Shown here: piece after piece, positions 1 to 8,573 of the stretch
Position numbering within the stretch: the first letter of the stretch is position 1
How the letters are laid out: each line of letters starts with the position of its first letter
From: Gammaproteobacteria bacterium
GTDB lineage: Bacteria > Pseudomonadota > Gammaproteobacteria > Pseudomonadales > Pseudohongiellaceae
Length of the DNA: 64,000 nucleotides
Direction of reading: 5' to 3'
Assembly (NCBI GenBank): GCA_012960305.1
Contig: DUBM01000011.1
Span: forward strand, 248,001 to 312,000
Program-made: the position numbers and the translations under genes
Notes under the pieces: generated by a model
Database searches by the model: none
Seen by the model: only the letters and a program-made list of their open reading frames with translations
Told to the model about the DNA's origin: nothing

Positions 1-309
1 TGCCCCCCAAGCTGCGCCAGCATTATTTACCAACACATCAATTTTTTCTTCGCGAGATTTTATTTCACTAACAAAAGAGTCACGCCCTTCTTTAGTAGAC
101 AAATCAGCCGGAATTGCTGTACAGCTGCCTGTGGCTGAAAGCTCCTCTGCCGCAGCTTGGCAGGCTTCGGCTTTTCGTGCAGTAATATAGGTCTTTACAC
201 CATTCGCCACGAACCCGGCTGCAATCATTTTACCGATACCTCTTGAGCCACCCGTTACAATTGCTATCTTCCCTTTTACAGAAAATAATTCACTCAAATC
301 AAATGACAT
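1..309 (-). CDS. SDR family oxidoreductase (N-terminal part, runs off window)
   Basis: The first 103 codons of a short-chain dehydrogenase/reductase are present; the gene continues past base 1. The start is ATG at 307-309. The Rossmann nucleotide-binding signature T-G-G-S-R-G-I-G lies at residues 19-26, and the N-N-A-G motif is at residues 95-98, close to the window edge. The catalytic Tyr-x-x-x-Lys is outside the window. SDRs use NAD(P)H to oxidise or reduce alcohols, ketones or acyl-thioester intermediates. It lies downstream, on the same strand, of a phosphotransferase, a phosphatase and two acyl-CoA dehydrogenases, so a role in oxidising a hydroxyacyl-CoA or related compound is plausible but inferred. 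Confidence 0.9.
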   Translation of the reverse strand, partial: MSFDLSELFSVKGKIAIVTGGSRGIGKMIAAGFVANGVKTYITARKAEACQAAAEELSATGSCTAIPADLSTKEGRDSFVSEIKSREEKIDVLVNNAGAAWGA

Positions 310-399
310 TACCAACTCCTACTCGTAAGACTGTTGAAATTATATGTTATTGACGATGCAGCAATGATTTACAAGGCGGGAAAATAAGAGCAAAAAGAA

Positions 400-1479
400 C
401 TAGCTTTCAATCTTTCCACTAATAATTAGCTCACACATTTGCTGAAGTACATGGGCCTTTTTAACATAGCCTGCAAATCTCTCATCTTTAGTCATACCAT
501 AGTAGTAACGATAGTAGATTTGTTGACCGATAACAGCCAGTCGAAATAGTCCGAAACAAAAATAAAATGGAAAGTGATCGACTGACAAACCTGTTTGCTG
601 TTGAAACCGCGAAACAATTTCAGCTCTCGTCGGTGAGCCCTCTACATCAGAAGGCATTGTCCGCGACTCACGGAAAAAATCAGGATCTGAGGTTTGCGTC
701 CAATAACCAAGCGTGCAGCCCAGATCCATCAATGGATCACCGACTGTCGACATCTCCCAATCTAATACACCGATAACCTGTAATGGGTTATCAATTGAGA
801 AAATTGTATTGTCCATTTTATAGTCATTGTGAATTACACTAGCTTTACCACTCTCATCCGGCATATTGTCATTTAACCATTTAATGGTGATATCACAATT
901 CACCGTATCCGGAGTAACTGCGTCAGCCCAACGTTTACACCAACCATCAACCTGCCTCTTAACATAACCCTCGGGGCGACCAAAAGTGTCGAGGCCTGCT
1001 TCGACTAAATCTACTGAATGTAGCTCACTCAAAACATCGAAAAAATTGAAAAACTGTTGCCTGACCTCAGCCGGACGCAAATCAAGTTTTGCAGGATATT
1101 CGCGGCGAATCACCAAGCCTTCAATATAATTCATTAAATAAAAGTCACAACCAAGAACACTGTGATCTTCACAAAAATGAATAGGAACAGGCCCGTAGGA
1201 ATAAACATTTTGTAAGGCAGACAGAATCTTGTACTCACGAGACATATCATGCGCTGACTTTACGGTACTGCCAAAAGGCGGACGTCGCAGTACCCAGTCT
1301 TCACCACCGCTACTTAACAGATAAGTTAAGTTAGAATGACCGCCTAGAAATTGTCGCACACTAAGATTACCAACCTTGTCACCAAGAATGGGCCCAAGAT
1401 ATTGCTTAAGCACATCAAGATCGAGTTCTTCTCCCTCTCGAATCGATCCAGCCCTATCAACTAAGTCTTGCACAGACAC
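400..1479 (-). CDS. Phosphotransferase family protein (APH/ACAD10-11-like kinase)
   Basis: A 359-residue protein of the aminoglycoside-phosphotransferase/choline-kinase fold. The Brenner-type motif I-H-N-D-Y-K-M-D-N (His-x-Asp with Asn five residues later) carries the catalytic base, and the metal-binding D-W-E follows in V-L-D-W-E-M-S-T-V-G-D-P. The start is GTG at 1479, preceded by a good GAGGGAG ribosome site. This subfamily commonly sits beside acyl-CoA dehydrogenases and resembles the kinase domain of human ACAD10/ACAD11, which phosphorylates 4-hydroxyacyl-CoAs before dehydration. Here it lies 20 bp downstream of a histidine phosphatase in the same leftward cluster. Hydroxyacyl-CoA phosphorylation is therefore a reasonable inference; antibiotic phosphorylation is unlikely. 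Confidence 0.85.
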   Translation of the reverse strand: MSVQDLVDRAGSIREGEELDLDVLKQYLGPILGDKVGNLSVRQFLGGHSNLTYLLSSGGEDWVLRRPPFGSTVKSAHDMSREYKILSALQNVYSYGPVPIHFCEDHSVLGCDFYLMNYIEGLVIRREYPAKLDLRPAEVRQQFFNFFDVLSELHSVDLVEAGLDTFGRPEGYVKRQVDGWCKRWADAVTPDTVNCDITIKWLNDNMPDESGKASVIHNDYKMDNTIFSIDNPLQVIGVLDWEMSTVGDPLMDLGCTLGYWTQTSDPDFFRESRTMPSDVEGSPTRAEIVSRFQQQTGLSVDHFPFYFCFGLFRLAVIGQQIYYRYYYGMTKDERFAGYVKKAHVLQQMCELIISGKIES

Positions 1480-1499
1480 TAATACTCCCTCTTCATTAA

Positions 1500-2210
1500 T
1501 TAGCGATAAGTAATCATGTGTTTAAATTCATTTCTTTCTAAATGAGGCAGGCTATTAAATTGAGTTAAAGACACTTTGCCGTTCCCGTACTTGAACCGCG
1601 TAACTGAACTATTATGAACCATCCAGTTCGTACTTATTACTTTTTCATCTGGGAATTGCAATACTCTTTGCAGTGCCATAGCTATTACCCCCCCGGAAGT
1701 CGATACTAAAACTCTACTTCCACTACTATGGCTAGCTATTATTTCATCAATCACACCGTAAACTCGGAACTGAAAATCTTCCCAAGCTTCAAATTCATTA
1801 TCATTTAACCTGGGCTGCAATTCACCCTTAACCCACAGACTAGTGGCGCGCTCGAATAATTCCTGAAATAATTTTTCGTCTTTAATGGGCCAGTCAATGA
1901 AAACATTGAATCCATCTGCTTTTGCATGGTTTTCGAGGTAGGCGCGGAGCAGAGGGTCACCGTTATACTCATTCAAAAATGAATGTTCAATGACCCGCGA
2001 AGAATGACTGTGAATTAAAGGGAGTAGCTCTTTAGCGGTTTCTTTTTGTCGAAGCAATGTACCATGATAGAGATAATCAAATTGCTCTCCGATTTCCAAC
2101 CAATGCTGCGCGAGAATCCGAACCTGCTCAACGCCTTTAACACTCAATTTGTCATAGGAGTCTGCACCAAAAGATGCCTGTCCGTGACGAACAAAAACCA
2201 ATTCACTCAT
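1500..2210 (-). CDS. Histidine phosphatase family protein
   Basis: A 236-residue phosphoglycerate-mutase-like phosphatase. The N-terminal R-H-G-Q-A motif (residues 8-12) supplies the phosphohistidine His9. A later S-T-S-G-G-V-I segment marks the second half of the fold, although the canonical second His is not obvious there. The protein lies between the acyl-CoA dehydrogenase and the phosphotransferase, with gaps of about 20-30 bp, so the three are probably co-transcribed. Pairing a kinase with a phosphatase recurs in such acyl-CoA clusters in gammaproteobacteria; the substrate is unknown. Start ATG at 2210. Confidence 0.85.
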   Translation of the reverse strand: MSELVFVRHGQASFGADSYDKLSVKGVEQVRILAQHWLEIGEQFDYLYHGTLLRQKETAKELLPLIHSHSSRVIEHSFLNEYNGDPLLRAYLENHAKADGFNVFIDWPIKDEKLFQELFERATSLWVKGELQPRLNDNEFEAWEDFQFRVYGVIDEIIASHSSGSRVLVSTSGGVIAMALQRVLQFPDEKVISTNWMVHNSSVTRFKYGNGKVSLTQFNSLPHLERNEFKHMITYR

Positions 2211-2237
2211 GTGATAAACCGCTTAGCTAATTTCTAA

Positions 2238-3371
2238 TTACAAGGAGCTGAAGCGCTTCGTATGATAGTCAGAATTTCCGAACATTACATCCAATGCGGT
2301 CACACTCTTAAACAGATGGCTGATATCCAATTCATTAGTAACACCTATCCCACCATGTATTTGAATAGACTCTTGCCCTACTTTTCTAATAGCCTTACCG
2401 ATTCTACTTTTTGCTGCAGAGACTGCTTTAGATTTCTCGGCATCAGAATCATTACTATCCAAAGACATGGCTGCCATTATGACTATTGAGCGGGCCAACT
2501 GACATTCTATAAACATATCAGCCATTCGATGTTGCAAAGCCTGAAATGTTCCAATGGGAGTACCAAATTGTTTCCGGATTTTACTATACTCAACAGTTTT
2601 CTTCAGCAATGCTTCCAAAGAACCAACAGCTTCTGCACATACAGCTAGAGTCGCTCTGTCGATTCCAGATTCTAATCCAGGCAAGGCTTTGCCTGCCGCA
2701 CCCAGTCTAGAATCGACTGAGATCTTGACTGAAGTCAGAGTGATTTTCGCTGCATTTTTACCATCAACATTCGTATAACTCTGAATCTCTACTCCTTCGG
2801 TGCTCGCGTCCACGATAAATACCGATATACCATCTTTAGCCGTGGTCTCTCCAGATTCCCGAGCAACAACCAGCAACTTATCCGCATTAGCCCCATTCAG
2901 AACAGAAATTTTCTCGCCATTCAAAACAATCGAATCCCCTTCGGTAACTGCAGTAGTCGAAACGCTCGCTGGGTTATATCTGCCACTTTGTTCAGCGTGA
3001 GCACAAGCTAGTTGCAAACTACCTCCCATGATTTTTTCTATAAGATCAGCTTTTTGCGAATCATTGCCTAGGCTGCTCACCAGCTCGCCACAAAATACCG
3101 CAGTTGGCACAAAAGGCTCTACAAGAATGGCTTTACCGAATTCCTCCATCATGACAATTAAATCAACAGCAGAACCCCCAAAGCCCCCGTCTTCTTCTGT
3201 AAAGGGAACAGACAGCCATCCCAATTCGGCAAAAGTCTGCCAGTTATCTTCGCTATAGCCCTTGTCGCTGGCAACAATTTTATTACGAGTATCGAAGTCA
3301 TAGTCTTTCTGAACAAATTTTTGCACCATGCCCTGAAGCATTAGTTGTTCTTCTGTATATGAAAAATTCAC
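2238..3371 (-). CDS. Acyl-CoA dehydrogenase family protein (FAD)
   Basis: A 377-residue acyl-CoA dehydrogenase with the family's three-part fold: N-terminal helices, middle beta domain and C-terminal helical domain. The C-terminal FAD/substrate motif I-H-G-G-I-G-V-T is present near residues 338-345, and the segment R-K-Q-F-G-T-P-I-G is characteristic. It oxidises acyl-CoA to enoyl-CoA, passing electrons to ETF. The start is GTG at 3371 with an AGAGGG ribosome site. It follows a second acyl-CoA dehydrogenase by about 100 bp; such tandem pairs can form heteromeric enzymes in steroid or branched side-chain degradation. This copy has the shorter type of sequence often seen as the partner subunit. 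Substrate not assignable. Confidence 0.93.
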   Translation of the reverse strand: MNFSYTEEQLMLQGMVQKFVQKDYDFDTRNKIVASDKGYSEDNWQTFAELGWLSVPFTEEDGGFGGSAVDLIVMMEEFGKAILVEPFVPTAVFCGELVSSLGNDSQKADLIEKIMGGSLQLACAHAEQSGRYNPASVSTTAVTEGDSIVLNGEKISVLNGANADKLLVVARESGETTAKDGISVFIVDASTEGVEIQSYTNVDGKNAAKITLTSVKISVDSRLGAAGKALPGLESGIDRATLAVCAEAVGSLEALLKKTVEYSKIRKQFGTPIGTFQALQHRMADMFIECQLARSIVIMAAMSLDSNDSDAEKSKAVSAAKSRIGKAIRKVGQESIQIHGGIGVTNELDISHLFKSVTALDVMFGNSDYHTKRFSSL

Positions 3372-3469
3372 GTTAACCCTCTACCTAATTCTGTTTAACC
3401 CGTTTCTCTCTGAGCTCATTTATTCAATTCAAAAGCGCCAAGGGGAAAATTGTTATCCGCACAAACCGC

Positions 3470-4669
3470 TTAAAGGCCCAGTACAGCCTTACAAATAATA
3501 TTCCTTTGTACTTCATTAGATCCACCGTAGATTGAGGCTTTACGATTATTAAAATATGTCAGCGCTGAAGCAGCAGAACTCCCCGGCCCTAATGCCTCTC
3601 CTTCAAATCCATCCTCAAATTGCTCCGGAACAAACGGCAAACTATTGTATGCTGAAAGCTCAACAAAGATTTCGTCGATACGTTGCGCAAGTTCCGTTCC
3701 TACTATCTTGAGAATTGAAGATTCTGGACCAGGCGCTTTTCCAACACTTAACGCTGCCAAGGTCCGTAGCTCGGAATATTCCAGTGCTTTCAATTCAATT
3801 TCGATTTCAGCTAATTTTTTGCTAAATGCCGAATCTTCCATCATAGAGTCACCAAAACCGTCACTAGTCTCCGCCGCAATCCGCTTCAAGGCTTTGATTC
3901 GTCGTTTCCCTCTAGGAACTCCAGCTATGTTTGTACGCTCATGAGTAAGTAGAACTTTTGCATAGGTCCAGCCTTTGTTTTCTTCGCCAATCAAGTTATT
4001 GGCCGGCACTCGTACATCATCGAAAAAGACTTCATTTACTTCTGCGTGCCCATCTAGCAATACAATGGGTTTTACTGTTATACCTGGAGAGTGCATATCA
4101 ATTAATAGAAAACTAATGCCCTCTTGTTTCTTAACTGTCGTATCTGTTCTTACTAGGCAAAAAATCCAATCAGCATATTGACCATAGGTGTTCCAAGTCT
4201 TACTGCCATTAATAACATACTCATCACCATCTCGAACCGCCGAAGTTTTGAGCGAAGCTAAATCAGAACCTGAATTTGGTTCGGAATATCCCTGACACCA
4301 CCAGACATTGCTAGCAAGGATATCGGGAAGAAACCTTTGTTTTTGCTCTTCTGAACCGTAGGCCATAATCACAGGCGCTACCATTTTCATCCCAAAAGGC
4401 ACTGGCTCTGGCGCGCCAACTAATCCCATTTCAGTAGAAAAAATATGCCGCTGTGTTTGTGTCCAACCCGTACCCCCATGCTCTACTGGCCAGGAAGGCG
4501 CTGCCCACCCCTTTTTAAACAGGATTTTCTGCCAATTAACAATTTCCTCTTTACTAAGGCGGATGTTTCCATCCACCTTAGCTCGATATTCTGCTGGAAA
4601 TTCATTTTCAAAAAATACCCTTACTTCAGCCTGAAAAGCTTGTTCTTCGACTGTGAATTCAGCATTCAC
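3470..4669 (-). CDS. Acyl-CoA dehydrogenase family protein (FAD)
   Basis: A 399-residue acyl-CoA dehydrogenase. Visible motifs are G-Y-S-E-P-N-S-G-S-D in the middle domain (FAD contact) and Y-G-G-S-N-E-V-Q-R near the C-terminus. The latter is typical of long-chain or branched acyl-CoA dehydrogenases. The start is GTG at 4669 with GGGAGAAT upstream. It is the first gene of the leftward cluster ending with the SDR at the window edge. An inverted repeat about 200 bp upstream (4868-4885) resembles a TetR-type operator and may regulate the cluster. Together with the next gene it could form a two-subunit dehydrogenase, but that is inference. Confidence 0.93.
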   Translation of the reverse strand: MNAEFTVEEQAFQAEVRVFFENEFPAEYRAKVDGNIRLSKEEIVNWQKILFKKGWAAPSWPVEHGGTGWTQTQRHIFSTEMGLVGAPEPVPFGMKMVAPVIMAYGSEEQKQRFLPDILASNVWWCQGYSEPNSGSDLASLKTSAVRDGDEYVINGSKTWNTYGQYADWIFCLVRTDTTVKKQEGISFLLIDMHSPGITVKPIVLLDGHAEVNEVFFDDVRVPANNLIGEENKGWTYAKVLLTHERTNIAGVPRGKRRIKALKRIAAETSDGFGDSMMEDSAFSKKLAEIEIELKALEYSELRTLAALSVGKAPGPESSILKIVGTELAQRIDEIFVELSAYNSLPFVPEQFEDGFEGEALGPGSSAASALTYFNNRKASIYGGSNEVQRNIICKAVLGL

Positions 4670-5070
4670 ATTAATTCTCCCAGAGTTAAAATCTTAATTA
4701 GTCTTGAAATACTCATTCTCTTGAACAGTATTTGCCCCGAAGCTAAAAAGTTTACTCAAAGCCACTGACCAAATTATCTGACCCTTAAAACCATTCAATT
4801 CCTCGGGTTGGGACCATTATTGAGGCTTCTGAAGATTACCATTTATAAAGCCTCGAGATAAACATTAATCGAACGGTTGTTCGATAATTATCCTCTTTCA
4901 TATCATGTCGTAGGAAGAGCCAACCAAATCAGGGTTTGTTAAGGGCTCTTTCATTGCCATTACACCATCAGAATAGATTTGATTGTCCAAATAAGGTATT
5001 CTTCGACTACGATTTAACATGCTGAAATTCCTTCTAATTATTGCAATCAGACTGTTTCGTAGGAGCTGTC
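4670..5070. other. Intergenic region between divergent acyl-CoA cluster and pal
   Basis: About 400 bp without a convincing gene between two divergent transcription units. It contains the inverted repeat at 4868-4885 and the AGGAG ribosome site of the downstream lipoprotein gene (5061-5065). Short reading frames here have no recognisable motifs. Confidence 0.6.
4868..4885. promoter_or_regulatory. Inverted repeat, candidate operator of the acyl-CoA dehydrogenase cluster
   Basis: A perfect 7-bp inverted repeat (ATCGAAC, 4-nt spacer GGTT, GTTCGAT). The flanks are also partly symmetrical (TTA/TAA on both sides). Size and spacing suit a dimeric TetR-type repressor, and the GAAC-N4-GTTC core is similar to fatty-acid regulator boxes such as PsrA's. 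It stands about 200 bp upstream of the acyl-CoA dehydrogenase start. The assignment as operator is inference. Confidence 0.4.
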
Positions 5071-5616
5071 ATGCAGATACTTAAGATTACAAAATCAGCC
5101 TTATTAATTCTTACTCTTTTTGGCGTAGTTGCCTGCAGCTCCACCAGTGATGAAGTTGATTCTGCTGCTCCGGTTGCGGCAGCAGGGGAATCCGGAATTG
5201 ATGCCACTACTCGGCGATCACAAGAGCTGGAAGCCGAGGCTCGCGCAAGAGCAGCCGCCGCTGAAGAACGCATGATGCAAGCCGCCTTAAATACTACAGT
5301 TTTCTACTTCGATTTTGATGTCGCTGAATTTCGACCGGCAGATCGGGACATACTAACTTTTCACGCTCGCGAACTAGCGACTAATCGAAATAAGAGTATA
5401 CGCTTGGAAGGCCATGCCGATGAACGTGGTACGCGTGAGTACAACATCGCTCTAGGAGAACGTCGTGCATCTAGTGTAATGAATTATCTGATAGTAAATG
5501 GTGCTGCCAGATCGCAGATAGAAACGGTTAGCTACGGGGAAGAGCAACCAGAAGATCGCGGCCAGGGTGAAGCTAGCCACCAACGTAATCGACGTGTGGT
5601 AATAGATAGCGAGTAA
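5071..5616 (+). CDS. pal: Peptidoglycan-associated lipoprotein (Pal/OmpA family)
   Basis: A 181-residue outer-membrane lipoprotein. A type II signal peptide ends in V-V-A-C (lipidated Cys22). An Ala/Glu-rich, probably helical linker follows, and then an OmpA-C peptidoglycan-binding domain with F-Y-F-D-F-D near its start and E-G-H-A-D-E-R-G-T-R-E-Y-N, the diaminopimelate-binding signature. The ATG at 5071 is chosen over an upstream TTG because AGGAG lies 5 bp ahead and the signal peptide begins there. Pal normally works with TolQRAB to draw the outer membrane in at division. No tol genes flank it here, so it may be a Pal paralogue; a terminator follows, making it monocistronic. Confidence 0.88.
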   Translation: MQILKITKSALLILTLFGVVACSSTSDEVDSAAPVAAAGESGIDATTRRSQELEAEARARAAAAEERMMQAALNTTVFYFDFDVAEFRPADRDILTFHARELATNRNKSIRLEGHADERGTREYNIALGERRASSVMNYLIVNGAARSQIETVSYGEEQPEDRGQGEASHQRNRRVVIDSE

Positions 5617-5642
5617 ACGAAAACAGAAGTGTGTGAGAAAGT

Positions 5643-5669
5643 AAAGCCGGACATTGATCCGGCTTTTTT
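5643..5669 (+). terminator. Rho-independent terminator of pal
   Basis: The stem AAAGCCGG/CCGGCTTT with an 8-nt loop runs directly into a T tract, 27 bp after the pal stop codon. This is a canonical intrinsic terminator on the plus strand. Confidence 0.9.
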
Positions 5670-5745
5670 GTGCCCTCGTCTGAAATACTAGAGCAGATGG
5701 TGAAAGGTTATTCAGACAGCTTAATCACCATCTGCAGCCAGATAC

Positions 5746-6709
5746 CTAAGCCTTCAACTCTAACTTCAAAACTTCCCCCATTCTCCTCAGTGCTTGCATG
5801 CCTGCAGAGATACCTCCAGCAAATGAAATAAAGCCATGGATCATATCGGTGTAACAAACATGCTCTGTGGATATGCCAAACTGCTGCAAACGCCTTGCAA
5901 AGGCTTCCCCTTCATCTCGCAAAGGATCAAATCCTGCAGTCATCAGCCAAGTTGAAGGAAAGTGGTTTAAATCACAGTTAAGAAAATCCAATTCGGGCAC
6001 AAATGCTTGTTCCGGTGATTCTAGGTAGTGACTGCGAAACCAACTCATCCCTGCCTTTGTCAAAAAATAACCGTCGGCAAATTCTGTAACTGATCCATGC
6101 CGCATCGCGAGATCTATCGAGGGATAAATTAGCAATTGAAATGCAGGAACGGGAAATTGATGACGCTTACATGCGAATACAACGCCAACTGTTAAGTTAC
6201 CACCTGCACTCACCAACAGCGATGCGGTTTTCGTCAATGCCCAGCTCTCCGGCATGATTTCTTACCCATTCATAGGCGAGGAATCCTTCTTCATGGATCT
6301 CCTTGATTTTTGCTGTCGGAGCTAACCGATAATATACAGAAATAACAATACAGTTACTTAGTAAAGCAAGTTGTTGGGTCACCGTATCGTATTGATCAAT
6401 ATCACCAAGCACAAAACCACCACCATGATAATAAATCAGTGCCGGGCGCTGTCCTACTTGCTGATTCTTGGCTTTATAAATTCTAAGTGCCATCGTCCCC
6501 TCTCGATTGGAGATCTCAAGGTTTTCGATACTTTCTAACTCGCAAGCTGGCGGAGCAAAAGGATTACCACGCTCAGCTCTAAGAGCTCGGGCATCTTCAG
6601 GGCTTCCATCTTGCATCTGGGGAAGGCGCGCAGAGGCATTTGCCACTTTCTGAGCCATAGGATCTAATTGTTCGGCGCTCATGGCCTGCTCACTAATAGT
6701 TTCAGTCAT
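5746..6709 (-). pseudogene. Alpha/beta hydrolase (HSL/acetyl-hydrolase family), frameshifted at the nucleophile
   Basis: Two overlapping frames together make one hormone-sensitive-lipase-type esterase. The N-terminal frame (6709 to about 6210) has the oxyanion motif H-G-G-G-F and ends at I-A-V-G. The second frame resumes at S-A-G-G-N-L and runs to 5746, with the acid-containing D-P-L-R-D-E and the final catalytic His in M-I-H-G-F. The missing link is exactly G-D-S-A-G: GGT-GAG-TGC replaces the expected GGT-GA(CA)GT, so the lesion (two bases lost, or one gained) is at 6209-6211. Apart from this the gene is full length (about 320 codons). It is either a fresh pseudogene or a sequence error. Confidence 0.85.
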
Positions 6710-6780
6710 TCTGCTTGTTTTTCCATTAGCGAGGCAGAGCTAACACTGCGAATAGGCAACAATTAAAATCAGTAATCAAT

Positions 6781-8172
6781 TTAAAAAAAGGTGTTCTTCG
6801 GCTTAGCTGGTTCAAATCCAACTAACCAAATAAGTCCAGTGAATAGCGCATACCCCGGCACCACATACATGGCGATGTTAGCGATTGATTGACTGGTGAA
6901 TTCCAAGAGTGCCAGCAGCCCATAAAGAGCCATTCCTGCAACATGGGCGATAAAATAATAATTAATAAATGGCATGCTATTGTGTGTCAATGGCCAAGGC
7001 CTGCAAAAAAACATCCACCGAAGGCCAACTAGTAAACCAAATAAATCAGTAGGCCAGAACAGTAATAAATTTACGTTATGGTGCAAATCTAAATGCTCCG
7101 ATACAAACCAACTCCCTAACATCAGAATACCATAAACACCGCTGAACAACGCAGTAACAATTCCTAATGCACCCAAAAGACGAAAACTAATACCTTCAAA
7201 TTTCAATCCTATCCGCGCATGAGCAGCATAGAAGGGCATGGGGATTTTTTTCAACATCAAGCATAAAAATAGAACTGGAGCGATGAGAATAATTGAGGCA
7301 AAAAGATAAGGATCGTTGTCTATCGTTGGTGGGGGGAATTCCATTATAGTTTGTGAATCCGTAAGCAGCATTTGCAGCTCACCATTTTCAGCAACATTAG
7401 ATCCCAACATGGATAAACTCTCACGAAGATTAAGTGGCAAAAACATTTCTTCATATTCCGAAATTCTCCGATCGAGATTGCTATTAGTTAGAACATCTAA
7501 TGAAAATCCAATCACAGCTACTGATTGATAATGATCTTGCATATGATCTCGAAAAGTCTTATCAGTTTCGCCAACTAAAGCTTGAGAAATTTGCCCACCT
7601 AGCGCCTCATCCAAATAATCCCTAACCTTAGTAGTGCAATTGTCAAAGAAATATTGATAGGGATACACTAAATTTTCTGGCTCGATATTCCACAGCAATC
7701 GTTTATAAAGAATTTCTTTTTGTGGAAGGCTTAGATTAATTTTGTCCTGCCAGACTGACCGTTGCTGGCCACGATACATGGCAAATTCTTGACTCGGTGA
7801 TCTTGTATCGAGTTGGTAATTCATAACCCCTTTGAAAAAATTATAGGAAAACGAAATCATCCCGCCACTAAGGTCGAAAACACCCCAGTTAAAAACTCTA
7901 TCAGTACCGGTATTCTCATCGAATACTCTGAGCGCCGTGTGCCCGAAATTATCGTAGACCTGATCCCCAACGTCCACCGTAAGCAGATAGAAGTGCACCG
8001 CATTTAAATCTGTGGGCACTTGATAACCTTCAGTCGAAGGCAGAGCCGCAGCCATGAGCTGAGTCGATAGTGAGCTTGCTACTAGAAACACACAGATACA
8101 TAGACAGGAGAATGTCGGTAATCGAAGAGATTTCTTAGATATTTGCTTAGCGCCGAGGTGGAGAGACTTCAT
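6781..8172 (-). CDS. Lnb-type (DUF4105) periplasmic domain protein with C-terminal membrane segments
   Basis: A 463-residue protein with an N-terminal signal/anchor segment (about residues 20-42). A periplasmic DUF4105 domain follows (about 55-240), and then four or five predicted membrane helices (from about residue 290). Diagnostic stretches are D-N-F-G-H-T-A-L-R-V and F-F-D-N-C-T-T-K-V-R-D, holding the conserved His and Cys expected for a papain-like thiol active site. The family includes Lnb, a lipoprotein N-acyltransferase described in Bacteroides. Whether this gammaproteobacterial member acylates lipoproteins is unknown, since such bacteria normally use Lnt. It appears monocistronic, with a start at ATG 8172. 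Confidence 0.8.
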   Translation of the reverse strand: MKSLHLGAKQISKKSLRLPTFSCLCICVFLVASSLSTQLMAAALPSTEGYQVPTDLNAVHFYLLTVDVGDQVYDNFGHTALRVFDENTGTDRVFNWGVFDLSGGMISFSYNFFKGVMNYQLDTRSPSQEFAMYRGQQRSVWQDKINLSLPQKEILYKRLLWNIEPENLVYPYQYFFDNCTTKVRDYLDEALGGQISQALVGETDKTFRDHMQDHYQSVAVIGFSLDVLTNSNLDRRISEYEEMFLPLNLRESLSMLGSNVAENGELQMLLTDSQTIMEFPPPTIDNDPYLFASIILIAPVLFLCLMLKKIPMPFYAAHARIGLKFEGISFRLLGALGIVTALFSGVYGILMLGSWFVSEHLDLHHNVNLLLFWPTDLFGLLVGLRWMFFCRPWPLTHNSMPFINYYFIAHVAGMALYGLLALLEFTSQSIANIAMYVVPGYALFTGLIWLVGFEPAKPKNTFF

Positions 8173-8573
8173 ATTGGCTTTACAATGGCTTATTCAAGCC
8201 TTCCTTCAGCCTCGATGGAATTAACGAGGCTGTGCATAATTATAATCCTATCAAAGATTTAGAATTGAGCAAGGAGCGAGATGAAGATTAAGCGGGCATA
8301 AAAATTCTTCCCTTCTTTCCGCCACGAATCGAGTGAGGGTTTGCAGGTATTATTATAAGATAATTGAAGTGTAGGTTCTGCGAGGAACGACCTATTTTAT
8401 GACAAATCCGCAATAACAAGAAGATAACTAATCATTCCTGAACTGAATCTGAGCAAAGTAGAATGGAATAGGAGCCAGAGGCTATCGTGATAGTATTTGA
8501 CGTAAAATTCAGTATCATTAGTAATACTCAACCGTTAGCAGGAAAAGATCACATAGAGAAGAAGTAATAGACG
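8173..8573. other. Intergenic region, divergent promoters expected
   Basis: About 400 bp between the divergent Lnb-like gene and the aldo/keto reductase. The only structure I see is the hairpin AGCCTCG/CGAGGCT with a 10-nt loop at 8208-8231, in the 5' leader of the leftward gene. No gene or RNA is recognised. Confidence 0.5.
8208..8231. repeat. Inverted repeat in the leader of the Lnb-like gene
   Basis: AGCCTCG and CGAGGCT form a perfect 7-bp inverted repeat around a 10-nt spacer, 36 bp upstream of the ATG at 8172. It could be an operator or a leader hairpin. There is no T tract on either side, so a terminator is unlikely. Confidence 0.35.
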
